This document shows, in pieces, positions 24,768 to 33,779 of a DNA stretch of 64,000 nucleotides. Below the pieces are notes generated by a model. That model ran no database searches and had not been told where the DNA came from. It was given only the letters and a program-made list of their open reading frames with translations. This DNA comes from Anaerolineales bacterium (GTDB lineage Bacteria > Chloroflexota > Anaerolineae > JAAEKA01): the NCBI GenBank assembly GCA_020634615.1, contig JACKBI010000015.1:101184-165183 (forward strand). The letters run 5' to 3'. Every line of letters starts with the position of its first letter. The stretch's first letter is position 1. The position numbers were made by a program, and so were the translations under genes.

Positions 24768-27356
24768 ATGCCAATCACCCCCCGCGAGTTGAGCGCGGAA
24801 CAACTGCGCCGCCTGTGCTCGCCTGACGATCTGTCTTTCCAGTCCACCGCTGAGCTGGAACTGCTGGATGACATCATCGGCCAGGAACGGGCGACGCGCG
24901 CCATCGAGTTCGGGCTGGACATCCCCTATTACGGCTACAACATCTTCGCCCTCGGCCCGTCGGGCGCCGGCAAGACGACCACGATTACCCAATACCTGGA
25001 GCGCAAGGCGGCCACCCTGCCGATCCCCAACGACTGGGCCTACGTCAACGACTTCGAGCGGCCGGATGAACCCAAGGCGCTGCGGCTGCCGCCCGGCGGC
25101 GGTGCGAAGCTGCGCGACCGGTTCGACCAACTGCTGGATGAGCTGGAGGAGTTGCTACCCAAGGCCTTTGAGAGCGAGAACTACGAACAGCACCGCAAGG
25201 AGATGGTCCAGGAGTTGGACGAGCGGCGGCAGCGGGTGGTGGAAGCCATGGAGGCAAGCGCGCGCAGCCAGGGCTTTGCGATCATCGAGACGCCGACCGG
25301 GCTGCTCTTTGCGCCGCTGATCGACGGCAAGGCCGCCACCCGCGAGCAGTTTGAGCAGCTACCGGAGGAGCAACGCAACGCGTTGGAGGCTGCCGAGCCG
25401 GCGCTGGTCGAGCAGATGGAGAAGACGCTGCGCGAGGTAAAAACCATTAACGACGAGGCCATCAGCCGCTTGCAGCACCTTGACAGGGAGATCGCGGCGG
25501 CAACCCTTGGTCCGGGCTTCGATGAGCTGAAAGAGCAGTACGCCGAGTGGGACGACATACTCACGTATCTCGAAGACGTGCGCCAGCATATCGCCCACCA
25601 CGTCGACCGGTTCAAGTCCCAGACCGATGACGGCGAAGCGCCTGCCAGCGATATCCCGGCAGCGCTGCTGCTGCGCCCGCCCGAGTCGCTCTTCGACAAC
25701 TACCAGATCAACGTCGTGGTTGATCATCAGCACAGGCGGGGCGCGCCGGTGATCGTCGAAACCAATCCGACCTACTACAACCTGGTGGGCCGCATCGAGC
25801 ACGAAGCCGAGTTCGGCGCGCTGATCACCGACTCCAGCATGATCAAGGGTGGGTCGCTGTTGCAGGCCAACGGCGGCTTCCTGGTGGTCGACGCGCGCGC
25901 ACTGCTGCGCCAACCGCTGGCCTTCGAAGCGCTCAAGCGCTCGCTGCGCCATAAGCAGGTCAGGATCGAAGAGTTGAGCGAGCAACTCAGCGTGGTCGCC
26001 ACCACCAGCCTCAGCCCGCAGCCGATCCCGCTGAACGTCAAGGTCATCCTGATCGGCGACCCGTACACCTATTACCTGCTCTACGCCTACGACGACGAGT
26101 TCCAGAAGCTGTTCAAGGTGCGGGCCGACTTTGCCAGCGAAATGACGTGGAACGATGAAAACACGGTCAAGATCGCCCGATTTATCCGTACACGCTCCGA
26201 AGAAGAGGGACTGCGGGCGTTCGACCTGACCGGCGTCGCCAAGGTGGTCGAGCACGCCGGCCGGCTGGTGGAGGATCAACGCAAGCTGACAACACGCTTC
26301 GCCGACGTGGCCGACGTCATCCGTGAGGCCGACTACTGGGCAGGCAAGGCCGGCCACACGCTGGTAACCGGCGCCGATGTGGAACGGGCCATCGAGGAAC
26401 GCCGTTATCGCTCCGGCCAGGTGGAGGAGCGGGTACGCGAGGCGATCGTCGACGGCACGATCATGATCGATGTCGACGGGGCGGTGGTCGGGCAGGTCAA
26501 CGGGCTGGCGGTGCTGATGCTGGGCGACCACATGTTTGGCAAGCCGTCGCGCATTACCGCGAAAACTTTCCTGGGCCAGGCCGGCGTGGTCAACATCGAG
26601 CGCGAGGCCCGACTGAGCGGCAAGATCCACGACAAAGGGATGCTGATCATCAACGGCTTCCTGGGCGGCCGCTATGCATTGAACAAGCCGCTGAGCTTGA
26701 CGGCGACCATCACCTTCGAGCAGAACTACGACGGCATCGACGGCGACAGCGCCAGTTCCACCGAGATCTACGCGCTGCTGTCATCGCTCAGCGGGCTACC
26801 CATCAAACAGAGCATCGCCGTCACCGGTTCGGTCAACCAGCACGGCGAGATCCAGGCCATCGGCGGCGCAACAGACAAGATCGAGGGCTTCTTCGACATC
26901 TGCAAGGAAAAGGGGCTGACCGGCGCGCAGGGCGTCATCATCCCGCAGGCCAACGTCAACAGCCTGATGCTGCGCGAGGATGTCGTCCAGGCGGTCGCCG
27001 ACGGCCAGTTCCACATCTACCCCGTGCGCACCGTGGACGAGGGCATCGCGATCCTGACCGGCGTCGAGGCCGGCGAGCGTGGCGAGGATGGCAAGTTCCC
27101 CAAGGAGACGGTCAATCGGCTGGTGGACGACGGGCTGCGCAAGCTGGCCAAGCGACTGAAGACCTTTGGTCGGCCGCCCAAGAAAAAGGGCGACGAGGAA
27201 GCGCCTGTCGAGGAAAACGGCGAGGAGTCCGACGAAGACGAGACGCCGGAAGTGCCAGGCGAACCGGGCCTGCCCGGCGATACGATCGACGGCATCGGCG
27301 ATGACCCCGAACAGCCTGATGGCGGACCGGAGCCACCCGAAGACCTTGAGGATTAA
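24768..27356 (+). CDS. Lon-like ATP-dependent protease (LonB/COG1067 type)
   Basis: 862 aa. Start MPITPRELSAEQL chosen from GAGGT 9 nt upstream; the longer open frame upstream has no coding character. It has an AAA domain with Walker A GPSGAGKTTT (about residue 65), a large charged coiled-coil insertion (about 115-260), VNGLAVLMLGDHMFGKPSRIT and the S16 protease domain with the Ser661-Lys704 dyad (GDSASSTE and ATDKIEGFF). The 43-residue spacing equals that of canonical Lon. The C-terminal 70 residues are strongly acidic and proline-rich. Cytoplasmic quality-control proteolysis is the family role. Confidence 0.94.
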   Translation: MPITPRELSAEQLRRLCSPDDLSFQSTAELELLDDIIGQERATRAIEFGLDIPYYGYNIFALGPSGAGKTTTITQYLERKAATLPIPNDWAYVNDFERPDEPKALRLPPGGGAKLRDRFDQLLDELEELLPKAFESENYEQHRKEMVQELDERRQRVVEAMEASARSQGFAIIETPTGLLFAPLIDGKAATREQFEQLPEEQRNALEAAEPALVEQMEKTLREVKTINDEAISRLQHLDREIAAATLGPGFDELKEQYAEWDDILTYLEDVRQHIAHHVDRFKSQTDDGEAPASDIPAALLLRPPESLFDNYQINVVVDHQHRRGAPVIVETNPTYYNLVGRIEHEAEFGALITDSSMIKGGSLLQANGGFLVVDARALLRQPLAFEALKRSLRHKQVRIEELSEQLSVVATTSLSPQPIPLNVKVILIGDPYTYYLLYAYDDEFQKLFKVRADFASEMTWNDENTVKIARFIRTRSEEEGLRAFDLTGVAKVVEHAGRLVEDQRKLTTRFADVADVIREADYWAGKAGHTLVTGADVERAIEERRYRSGQVEERVREAIVDGTIMIDVDGAVVGQVNGLAVLMLGDHMFGKPSRITAKTFLGQAGVVNIEREARLSGKIHDKGMLIINGFLGGRYALNKPLSLTATITFEQNYDGIDGDSASSTEIYALLSSLSGLPIKQSIAVTGSVNQHGEIQAIGGATDKIEGFFDICKEKGLTGAQGVIIPQANVNSLMLREDVVQAVADGQFHIYPVRTVDEGIAILTGVEAGERGEDGKFPKETVNRLVDDGLRKLAKRLKTFGRPPKKKGDEEAPVEENGEESDEDETPEVPGEPGLPGDTIDGIGDDPEQPDGGPEPPEDLED

Positions 27357-27410
27357 CATGACAGCGCCGCTTGCTGCCTGCACACCGACCCCGAAACTCC
27401 AGCAACGACC

Positions 27411-27758
27411 GTGACTCCACCCGCCGGACCACTGAGCGTTGCGTTGCTCGCGGCAAACCCGTCGACGCCAACCCGTACATCGCATTGTTGCGCGCCGGGC
27501 TGGCCGACGCCGGCGTCGCGGCGACCATCGTTGATGACCCTGGACCAGACGGCCTGCCAGAGCCGGCCCGCCGCGCCGACATCGTGCATCTGCACTGGCT
27601 GGAACTGTGGGGCAGACCGCCCTATCGCAGCCTGCAACATCTGGCGCGCTGGGGTGTAGCAGGGCGGGCGGCGCGCGACGCTGGCTGGAGCCGGCCCTCA
27701 ACAGCCCGTCCGTTCCGCTGCCCGCCGCGCACAGTTTCTTGACCGGTTCTTCGCCGCG
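27411..27758 (+). pseudogene. Frameshifted N-terminal part of a glycosyltransferase
   Basis: Read from a GTG at 27411, the frame gives TPPAGPLSVALLAANP, a plausible GT-B first strand. The matching continuation (NPYIALLRAGLADAG, ADIVHLHWLELWG) is in a different frame from about 27470 to 27660. The frame then returns to the original for ARRAQFLDRFFAALADYKAG, which leads into the intact downstream part. Two compensating frame changes are therefore needed for a full-length enzyme. It is a decaying gene, or two indel errors in the assembly. Confidence 0.7.
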
Positions 27759-28583
27759 TTGGCTGACTACAAAGCTGGCGGCGGGCGGCTGGTCTACACG
27801 CTGCACAACTGGGGCCAGCACGAAGGCGAGGGCGAGCAGGTGGAAGCGGCAGCGTTGGATCGATTGCTGCAACAGGCCGATGCCGTTCACGTCCACGCAG
27901 ACTACATCGTCCCGCAGTTGCAGGCCAGGCTGCCCGCGGGTGCGTCGACCGTTGTGACGGTCATTCCCCACGGCAACTACATCGGCGCGTACCCGAACAC
28001 CGCGGATCGCAGCGAAGCCCGCCAGCGCCTCGCCCTGCCAGACGACGCATCTGTCTACCTGTTCTTCGGCCTGATCCGACCGTACAAAGGATTGGAAGAG
28101 CTGCTGCCGGCCTTTGTTCAGGTCGCCGACCCACAGGCGCGGCTGTTGATCGCCGGGCAGTCGCGGCCGCGCGACTATGCTGGTCAACTTGCCGGGAATA
28201 CCAACGATGCCCGCATCCACTGGCATCCACAGTTCGTGCTGGATGACGACATTCAGCTGTGGATGAACGCCGCGGACATCGTCGTCCTGCCGTACCGCCG
28301 TATCACCACCAGCGGCGCGGCCATGCTCGCCTGGAGCTTCGGCAAGCCGGTGATCGCCCCGGCGTTGCCTGCCTTTGTTGAGCCGATGGATAGAGCGCCT
28401 TTCCTCGGCGTCCTTTACGATCCCGGTGACCCAACAGCACTCGTAGCAGCGTTGCAGAAAGCGCAAGGCGGCGACTGGCAAATTTTCCAGCCCGATATCC
28501 TGACGTGGGCCGCGCAGTTCAACTGGCAGCGCATCGGACAGCGCTTCGCCAAACTTTACGGAGAGGTGATCAGTGACCAGTAA
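27759..28583 (+). CDS. Glycosyltransferase, GT-B fold (5' end frameshifted)
   Basis: 274 aa readable from TTG 27759, though coding potential extends upstream in the same frame to about 27680. It contains RLVYTLHNWGQHEG, ADAVHVHADYIV, VIPHGNYIGAYP, YLFFGLIRPYKGLEELLPAF and the acceptor/donor-site region VVLPYRRITTSGAAMLAWSFGKPVIAP, typical of GT4-like enzymes lacking the usual E-x7-E. The C-terminal VISDQ and stop codon come from the repeat at 28572. The N-terminal domain is probably non-functional unless the frameshifts are artefacts. Confidence 0.8.
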   Translation: MADYKAGGGRLVYTLHNWGQHEGEGEQVEAAALDRLLQQADAVHVHADYIVPQLQARLPAGASTVVTVIPHGNYIGAYPNTADRSEARQRLALPDDASVYLFFGLIRPYKGLEELLPAFVQVADPQARLLIAGQSRPRDYAGQLAGNTNDARIHWHPQFVLDDDIQLWMNAADIVVLPYRRITTSGAAMLAWSFGKPVIAPALPAFVEPMDRAPFLGVLYDPGDPTALVAALQKAQGGDWQIFQPDILTWAAQFNWQRIGQRFAKLYGEVISDQ

Positions 28584-28672
28584 TCAGTGATCAGTCCCGG
28601 ATCCACCCAACGCAAGTTAGGCCGGTCAGGAGACTGTTTACCGATTACTGATTACCGATCACCGATTACCTC
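28572..28672. repeat. Dispersed CAGTGATCAGT-type inverted-arm repeat, copy 3
   Basis: Left arm with GTGATCAGTGACCAGTAATC-type units and right arm (about 28636-28672) with ACCGATTACTGATTACCGATC-type units. It provides the stop codon of the upstream glycosyltransferase and abuts the next start, leaving it without a Shine-Dalgarno. Confidence 0.8.
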
Positions 28673-28677
28673 CTCCC

Positions 28678-29889
28678 ATGAACTTCGTCGTCTTCGCCCC
28701 CAACCCCTGGCACGACATCTGGCGCAACCGCCAGCAGATCTTCAGCCGGCTGGCAGGACGTCACCGCGTCCTGTACATAGAGCCGGCGCGCGCCAGCCTG
28801 GCAGACTGGCGCCGCAGTCGCGTTACTCTGGCCGATCTGCGCCGTCCCGCCGTGGCCAAAGAACAGCCCAATCTGTGGCTATACCGCATCCCTGCTGCCC
28901 TGCCCAGCCGCGACACCGGCGACCTCTTCGACCGCACGACTGACCGCTTGCTGGCCGCCCACCTGCGCCGCACCCTCCGCCAACTCGATTTCCTTCCCAG
29001 CCCCCAGTCCCCAGTCCCCACGCCCTACGCCCCAGTTCTTTGGCTCTACCGTCCTACCCACTGGCGCTGGGCCACGGATAACATCCCGCACAGCCTGCTC
29101 GTCTACCACATCACCGACGACTACACCGCCTTCGGCCACCTCACAGCCGCCCAGCGCGACGCGATGGCAACCGCCGAGCGCAACCTGCTGGCCGCCGCCG
29201 ACCTGACCATCGTCACCGCTCCGCGCCTGCTGGAGCTGAAACGCCCTTCCGCCCGCCGCATCGAACTCGTCCCCAACGGCGTCGATTTCGACGCCTTCCA
29301 ACGCGCCCTCGCCAACCCGCGCAAACTCCCACAACTCGAGGCTCTCCAGCCCCCACACCCCATCCTGGGCTACAGCGGCCACATCAGCAGCCGTCTCGAC
29401 CTGCCGCTACTGCGTGACCTGGCGCTGGCGCGACCGGAATGGCAGTTCGTCTTCGCCGGCAGCGAGGACGCGCGCGGTTGCGAGGCGGATCTGGCCGCCC
29501 TCAAATCGCTCCCCAACGCCCATTTTCTGGGCGTACTGCCCGTGGAAGACGTGCCGCACTTCATCGTCGCCTGCGACGTCTGCCTGATCCCCTACCGCAT
29601 CAACGACGAGACGCGTGCCATCAGTTCGCTGAAGCTGTACGAGTATCTCGCCGCAGGCAAACCCGTGGTCAGCGCGCGTGTGCCGGCGGCCGTGGAGTAC
29701 GCCGATGTCGTCGAAATTGCAGATGGAACCGTGGACTCCTGGCTGCTCAGTCTGGCCAGCGCCCTTGGATCACAACAAGACGGTGAAGCAGCGACAGCCC
29801 GTCAAACCGTGGCTCTGGCAAACACGTGGGACGCTAGAGTGCAGCAGATCGAAACACTGATGGCGGATGCTCAACGAAACACAGCCTGA
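28678..29889 (+). CDS. Glycosyltransferase (GT4-like), paralogue A
   Basis: 403 aa. NFVVFAPNPWHDIWRNRQQIF, YHITDDYTAFGHLT, IELVPNGVDFDAFQRAL and the C-terminal VCLIPYRINDETRAISSLKLYEYLAAGKPVVS match a family of GT-B enzymes that transfer to exopolysaccharides. It is a paralogue of the gene at 31900. Residues about 107-118 (SPQSPVPTPYAP) are encoded by a repeat of CAGTCCCCAGTCCCC type, inserted just before VLWLYRP. The same loop carries a related insertion in paralogue B. Confidence 0.9.
   Translation: MNFVVFAPNPWHDIWRNRQQIFSRLAGRHRVLYIEPARASLADWRRSRVTLADLRRPAVAKEQPNLWLYRIPAALPSRDTGDLFDRTTDRLLAAHLRRTLRQLDFLPSPQSPVPTPYAPVLWLYRPTHWRWATDNIPHSLLVYHITDDYTAFGHLTAAQRDAMATAERNLLAAADLTIVTAPRLLELKRPSARRIELVPNGVDFDAFQRALANPRKLPQLEALQPPHPILGYSGHISSRLDLPLLRDLALARPEWQFVFAGSEDARGCEADLAALKSLPNAHFLGVLPVEDVPHFIVACDVCLIPYRINDETRAISSLKLYEYLAAGKPVVSARVPAAVEYADVVEIADGTVDSWLLSLASALGSQQDGEAATARQTVALANTWDARVQQIETLMADAQRNTA
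28996..29033. repeat. In-frame CCCCAGTCCCC repeat inside glycosyltransferase A
   Basis: Pyrimidine-rich CCCAGCCCCCAGTCCCCAG units, also present at 32226-32264 inside paralogue B and, as the complementary GGGGACTGGGG form, in the intergenic stretch at 38811-38845. Confidence 0.75.
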
Positions 29890-30190
29890 CACAGCCGCGA
29901 CTCATCGTCCACATTTGCCCTGCAGAGTCACAAGAGGTGAAACACCTGCATCACGACGTGGATGCTACTTCGAGAATTTTAAGTTGACGAATGACACGGG
30001 ACGTAGTATAATTCCCAATAGAACATCCGTTCCGCAATGGTGTGTTCTCATCTTTTCTAGTAATATTCCATAACCCGAATGCTCTCAGCAGGACTGTCCG
30101 TAGGCAGTCCTTATGGCTCATCTCCATAGTCTCCGCAAAGTCCGCCGCAATCATCGCTATGAGAATTCCTGAGTCACGCTTCTGTTTCTC
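29890..30190. other. AT-richer intergenic region with a consensus promoter
   Basis: No convincing gene. TTGACG (29984-29989), 17-nt spacer and TATAAT (30007-30012) form a near-consensus promoter pointing to the small gene at 30191. A hairpin GGACTG/CAGTCC follows at about 30095-30114. The base composition is lower in GC than the neighbours. Confidence 0.55.
29984..30012 (+). promoter_or_regulatory. Near-consensus sigma70 promoter
   Basis: TTGACG-N17-TATAAT, about 178 nt upstream of the ATG at 30191. The unusually long leader contains a small hairpin that might attenuate transcription. Confidence 0.65.
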
Positions 30191-30436
30191 ATGAAATCCG
30201 ACGTCTATCTGCGCTCCCAACTTCAGGACATCATCGCTGGCATCGCAAGCACGGCTAACTGGCTGCCGGCAGTTGCATCGTCGGACGATGCTGATTTGTT
30301 CCATGCCGGCTTTCTTGCAGCACTCAACGCTGTGGCGGTGTCGCTCAGCATTGATGTCCGCGCAAATCAAGTGCCTGCGCCAGTAGTTCTGGTCACAGAT
30401 GATTCGAAGAGCACGTCGCACACGGGGATCAAATGA
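30191..30436 (+). CDS. Small hypothetical protein
   Basis: 81 aa: SDVYLRSQLQDIIAGIASTA, then FHAGFLAALNAVAVSLSI. The opening and the GF.AAL.AVA helix look like small proteins of unknown function seen in Chloroflexota genomes. It ends 13 nt before the convergent SPFH gene. Support comes from the upstream promoter and an amphipathic pattern, not from a recognised domain. Confidence 0.5.
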   Translation: MKSDVYLRSQLQDIIAGIASTANWLPAVASSDDADLFHAGFLAALNAVAVSLSIDVRANQVPAPVVLVTDDSKSTSHTGIK

Positions 30437-30449
30437 GCGGCAGCCGTTC

Positions 30450-31643
30450 TTACGGCCTCAATGACTGCAGCAGACTGTTCAATTCCGGGGAGAGCATGAT
30501 CTTGTTGCCCGGGTCCTTGAACATCGTTTCCAGAACCTCGCGCAGCAAGAAGCGATTGATGTCATCCTCAGACATGCCGTTCTCTTTGGCATGGTTATAT
30601 GCATCGGCCAAGGTCATCAAGGCATCGTGCGTTGCCGCAGCTCGCTGTTTATGAATTTCACCGCTTGCCATTGCGACTCGCATTGATGTTCGGGCAGCCT
30701 TTATTTCAACAGGTGGCTGAACATTCTCAATCATGACTGATGTGACCTTCACATTCCACGCAGTTGCAGCAGCATGCGCCGTGGTCTCTATGGACTTCTG
30801 CATGGCAGCGTATTGAGATGGATCGAGCAGTTGGTCAAGGTTCATCTTGTGGAACTCGACCCGAGCCGCCGCTTCAATAGCTGATTGCGTTTGCCTGGTC
30901 CAGTCAGGCGTATGCAGTAGGATATTCTGCAACACGACAGCGTGGGTATCTTCATCCCAATCCTCCTTGCCCAGCACCACAGCGTCTGGCAGGTCAATTC
31001 CATAGCTGGCACACAGGGTCACTGTCACCGGAATGCAGTCACTGCTCAATACATGGGGGATGTCGAGACGTATCTGTTGTCGTCCTAGAGGGATGGACTT
31101 TTTGGGATATTCAAACGGGTCAGTTTTCAGCCGCGAAGGACCTACAATGCGCGTCTGCTGTTTTCCGCGTTCCAAAACAAGGGCGTTCATGGGCTTGACG
31201 ATCAGCTCATGCGGTCCCATCAGCGGCCCCTTCTTGTCTTTGGGCACCACTATCTTCGCATCCTCAACGATCATGAAGCCGCGCGTCATGCCCAACGCCA
31301 GACGCAGGTGATGCATTAGTGCCTCCCATTCTCCACCAGGATAAAGGTGGCGCACAATCACCGCCGACAATATGAAGGTTAACGCCGTGGCTGCCAGTGC
31401 CGCCAAGAGTGCAATGATCCCGCCTTGAATGTAGCTGACTACATACAACACAGCCAACAGCCCAACGATGAACCAGCGCCGCTGTTTTGTGATATGCCAC
31501 ATCTCTGACAGCGCGCCAAGGGCGAAACCGGCAACCGTCAGCTCATGCTGCCAGCCATCCAGAAAGACGCCGATGAAGTAGCCGACGAGTCCGCCGGCTG
31601 CACCTGCGATTAGGACTCTGATGATGCTACGAAGTCGGGGCAT
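30450..31643 (-). CDS. SPFH/Band 7-like membrane protein
   Basis: 397 aa. Three or four hydrophobic segments (about residues 5-28, 38-50, 57-75 and 78-98) are followed by a soluble SPFH-like region: LGMTRGFMIVEDAKIVVP, GRQQIRLDIPHVLSSDCIPVTV, AIEAAARVEFHKMNLDQLL, AWNVKVTSVMIENVQPP. This is the order of stomatin/prohibitin-like proteins, followed by a helical tail. These proteins scaffold membrane microdomains. No NfeD partner is adjacent. The multi-helix N-terminus is longer than in ordinary stomatins. Confidence 0.8.
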   Translation of the reverse strand: MPRLRSIIRVLIAGAAGGLVGYFIGVFLDGWQHELTVAGFALGALSEMWHITKQRRWFIVGLLAVLYVVSYIQGGIIALLAALAATALTFILSAVIVRHLYPGGEWEALMHHLRLALGMTRGFMIVEDAKIVVPKDKKGPLMGPHELIVKPMNALVLERGKQQTRIVGPSRLKTDPFEYPKKSIPLGRQQIRLDIPHVLSSDCIPVTVTLCASYGIDLPDAVVLGKEDWDEDTHAVVLQNILLHTPDWTRQTQSAIEAAARVEFHKMNLDQLLDPSQYAAMQKSIETTAHAAATAWNVKVTSVMIENVQPPVEIKAARTSMRVAMASGEIHKQRAAATHDALMTLADAYNHAKENGMSEDDINRFLLREVLETMFKDPGNKIMLSPELNSLLQSLRP

Positions 31644-31899
31644 TGAGTGTCCCTCCCAAACAAACGCAAATTTACTTTAGACTTTGATCACCGGCTGATC
31701 TGGCCGAGGAACGGCTTTTCAGTCGATTAACGATGCGACAGCATTAGTATAGCACAAGCTAGAGCAATTACATATGCGCAAAATCATGTTTGATACGGAT
31801 CATTCAGCCGATTGCAAACCGGTGTGGAGTACATAACATTCGCCAGGTTGCTGGCGGCAACAGATTGCGGGACTGGGAGAACAATGTTACTATTCCACC

Positions 31900-33126
31900 A
31901 TGCCGCCCATCCTCTTCTTCACTCCCGACCCACCCACCGCGCTGTGGCAGGACAAGCCGCAGATCGCGCGGCGGTTGGCGCGGCGATTCACGGTGGTGAT
32001 GGCCGGACCGGAGCTGCATCTGCCGTCCCTGCGCAGCCAGCATCGCGCCGGCCACTGGCATCTGGCCGATCTTCGCACGCCTCCGCTGACCCGCCTGGAC
32101 GACAACCTCTACCGTTTCACCTGGTCGCCGCTCACCGCGGCCACCGGCGCGCCTATCCTCGGTAGCTGGACCGCTGCCGCCCGCCAACGACGCTGGCAAT
32201 CCGCCCTGAACCAACTCGCCGCCACCCAGCCCCTAGTCCCCAATCCCCAGTCCCCATCCCCCATCCTCTGGCTCTTCCGTCCGGGCATGCTGCACTTCGT
32301 GGACGAGTTCAACCCGCAGTTGGTGATCTACCACGTGGTGGACGAGTACAGCGCATATCCTGGCCTCAGTGACGAGCAGCGAACTTTGCAGCGCAACCTG
32401 GACCGGCGGTTGACAGAGCGCGCGGATTTGGTATTCTGCACGGCCCGCAGTCTGGTCGAGGAGCGGCAGGCCATCAATCCCAACACGCACTACATGCCCA
32501 ACGCGGTGGATTTCCGCGCCTTTCAACGTGAGCTGGCATCCGCGGACGCCACGCCGCTGGACGAGCTGCCCCGGCCTGTGCTGGGTGTCGTCGGCGGAAT
32601 CAATGCCAAGCTGGACCTGGAACTGCTGGCACCAGTGGCGCGGCAGCGGCCGGATTGGACGCTCGCGCTGGTGGGGCCGGTGAGCTACGGCGTCAGCGAT
32701 GCAGACCTGGCCAGCCTGCGCAGCCTGCCAAACGTGCACTTCACGGGGCCGGTCGCGCACGAGCAGGTGCCGGCGGTGATCGGCGAGTGCGACGTTTGCC
32801 TGATCCCGTACCGGTTGAATGAGCAGACGCGGCACGTCAATCCGCTGAAAGTGTACGAGTACCTGGCAGGCGGCAAGCCAGTAGTGGCGACGCCGCTGCC
32901 TGAGTTGGCACAGTTCGGCAACACAGTACGCTTGGCCGGCGACGCGGCCGGCTTCATCGCTGCAGTCGAGGCGTCACTGCCCGAAACGGCCGATCCGCTG
33001 GCGCAGGCGACTCGACGGGCTGTGGCGGCAGCCAACACCTGGGATTTGCGCGTCGCGCGGATGATCGAGCTGGTGGACAGCGCACTGAGGGCTGCCCCAC
33101 AGACGCCGCCAAACGATGCATGGTAA
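31900..33126 (+). CDS. Glycosyltransferase (GT4-like), paralogue B
   Basis: 408 aa paralogue of the gene at 28678, with PPILFFTPDPPTALWQDKPQ, YHVVDEYSAYPGLSDEQRTL, HYMPNAVDFRAFQREL and VCLIPYRLNEQTRHVNPLKVYEYLAGGKPVVA. A repeat-encoded stretch NPQSPSPI (about residues 109-121) sits immediately before LWLFRPG, at the position corresponding to the insertion in paralogue A. A likely role in cell-surface or exopolysaccharide assembly is inferred from family only. Confidence 0.9.
   Translation: MPPILFFTPDPPTALWQDKPQIARRLARRFTVVMAGPELHLPSLRSQHRAGHWHLADLRTPPLTRLDDNLYRFTWSPLTAATGAPILGSWTAAARQRRWQSALNQLAATQPLVPNPQSPSPILWLFRPGMLHFVDEFNPQLVIYHVVDEYSAYPGLSDEQRTLQRNLDRRLTERADLVFCTARSLVEERQAINPNTHYMPNAVDFRAFQRELASADATPLDELPRPVLGVVGGINAKLDLELLAPVARQRPDWTLALVGPVSYGVSDADLASLRSLPNVHFTGPVAHEQVPAVIGECDVCLIPYRLNEQTRHVNPLKVYEYLAGGKPVVATPLPELAQFGNTVRLAGDAAGFIAAVEASLPETADPLAQATRRAVAAANTWDLRVARMIELVDSALRAAPQTPPNDAW
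32226..32264. repeat. In-frame CCCCAGTCCCC repeat inside glycosyltransferase B
   Basis: CCCCTAGTCCCCAATCCCC and CAGTCCCCATCCCCC units. Same family and same protein position as the insertion at 28996-29033. Confidence 0.75.
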
Positions 33127-33179
33127 CGTTTCACCAGAATTATGCATCTATTGGCTGACAGAGAGATCAAAGGAGACGA

Positions 33180-33644
33180 GTGAACAAGACAATGAAACGA
33201 TATCCACAATTCCTGCTAGGCGCGATTCTGGTCGCTGCCATCGCCTTGAGCGGCTGCGGCGCGAGTGCAAACCCGGCGCAGGCGCCTGCATCTGGCGCAG
33301 CATCCGCCCCGGCGGCGCAAGCCGTCGAAGCCCTCAACCTGCCGGTCGACATCAACGCCGCTCAATTGAACGACATCCGCAACCGCGACGACGTGTATGT
33401 GCTGGATGTGCGCGAGGATTTTGAGTATGCCGACGGGCACGTGCCCGGAGCAAACCTGATCCCGCTGGGCCAGTTGTCCAGCCGGCTAAGCGAGATTCCG
33501 ACCGACAAGACCGTCGTGGCCGTTTGCCGCAGTGGCAACCGCAGCGGTCAGGCGACACAACTCCTGCGCCAGGCCGGCTTCGATGCTCACAACATGACGG
33601 GCGGGATGAACTCGTGGACCGCTTCGGGGTTCGCGGTCGAGTAG
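33180..33644 (+). CDS. Rhodanese-domain lipoprotein
   Basis: 154 aa. Signal peptide with lipobox ALSGC (Cys26), a short Ala/Pro linker, then a single rhodanese domain (about 55-152): YVLDVREDFEYADGHVPGA and the active-site loop VCRSGNRSGQA with Cys116. Rhodaneses transfer sulfane sulfur. The extracytoplasmic anchoring suggests a redox or sulfur role outside the membrane. Start GTG 33180 with AAAGGAG close upstream; ATG 33192 is an alternative. It ends before a bidirectional palindromic terminator. Confidence 0.92.
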   Translation: MNKTMKRYPQFLLGAILVAAIALSGCGASANPAQAPASGAASAPAAQAVEALNLPVDINAAQLNDIRNRDDVYVLDVREDFEYADGHVPGANLIPLGQLSSRLSEIPTDKTVVAVCRSGNRSGQATQLLRQAGFDAHNMTGGMNSWTASGFAVE

Positions 33645-33664
33645 TTCGAACCTGTTTCCCAGAA

Positions 33665-33710
33665 AACGAAGGAGGCCAGGCATTCACGTGAATGCCTGGC
33701 CTCCTTCGTT
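33665..33710. terminator. Perfect 46-bp palindromic bidirectional terminator
   Basis: AACGAAGGAGGCCAGGCATT (33665-33684) and onward to 33710 is completely self-complementary with no loop. It lies between the convergent rhodanese and YtxH genes and serves both strands. Confidence 0.85.
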
Positions 33711-33779
33711 TATCACAGTTGGTTCAGTCTGGCGCCTGCCGGGACGCAGGCAAAGACCAGCCAAAGCTGTTGTCGAAAG

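Noticed and set aside
26796..28481. Long minus-strand open frame crossing the Lon and glycosyltransferase genes
   Set aside because: Shadow of well-supported plus-strand genes; it spans two genes and a frameshifted stretch.
29951..30421. 156-aa minus-strand open frame over the region before the SPFH gene
   Set aside because: Amino-acid composition is not protein-like, there is no start signal, and it lies opposite the small plus-strand gene and promoter.
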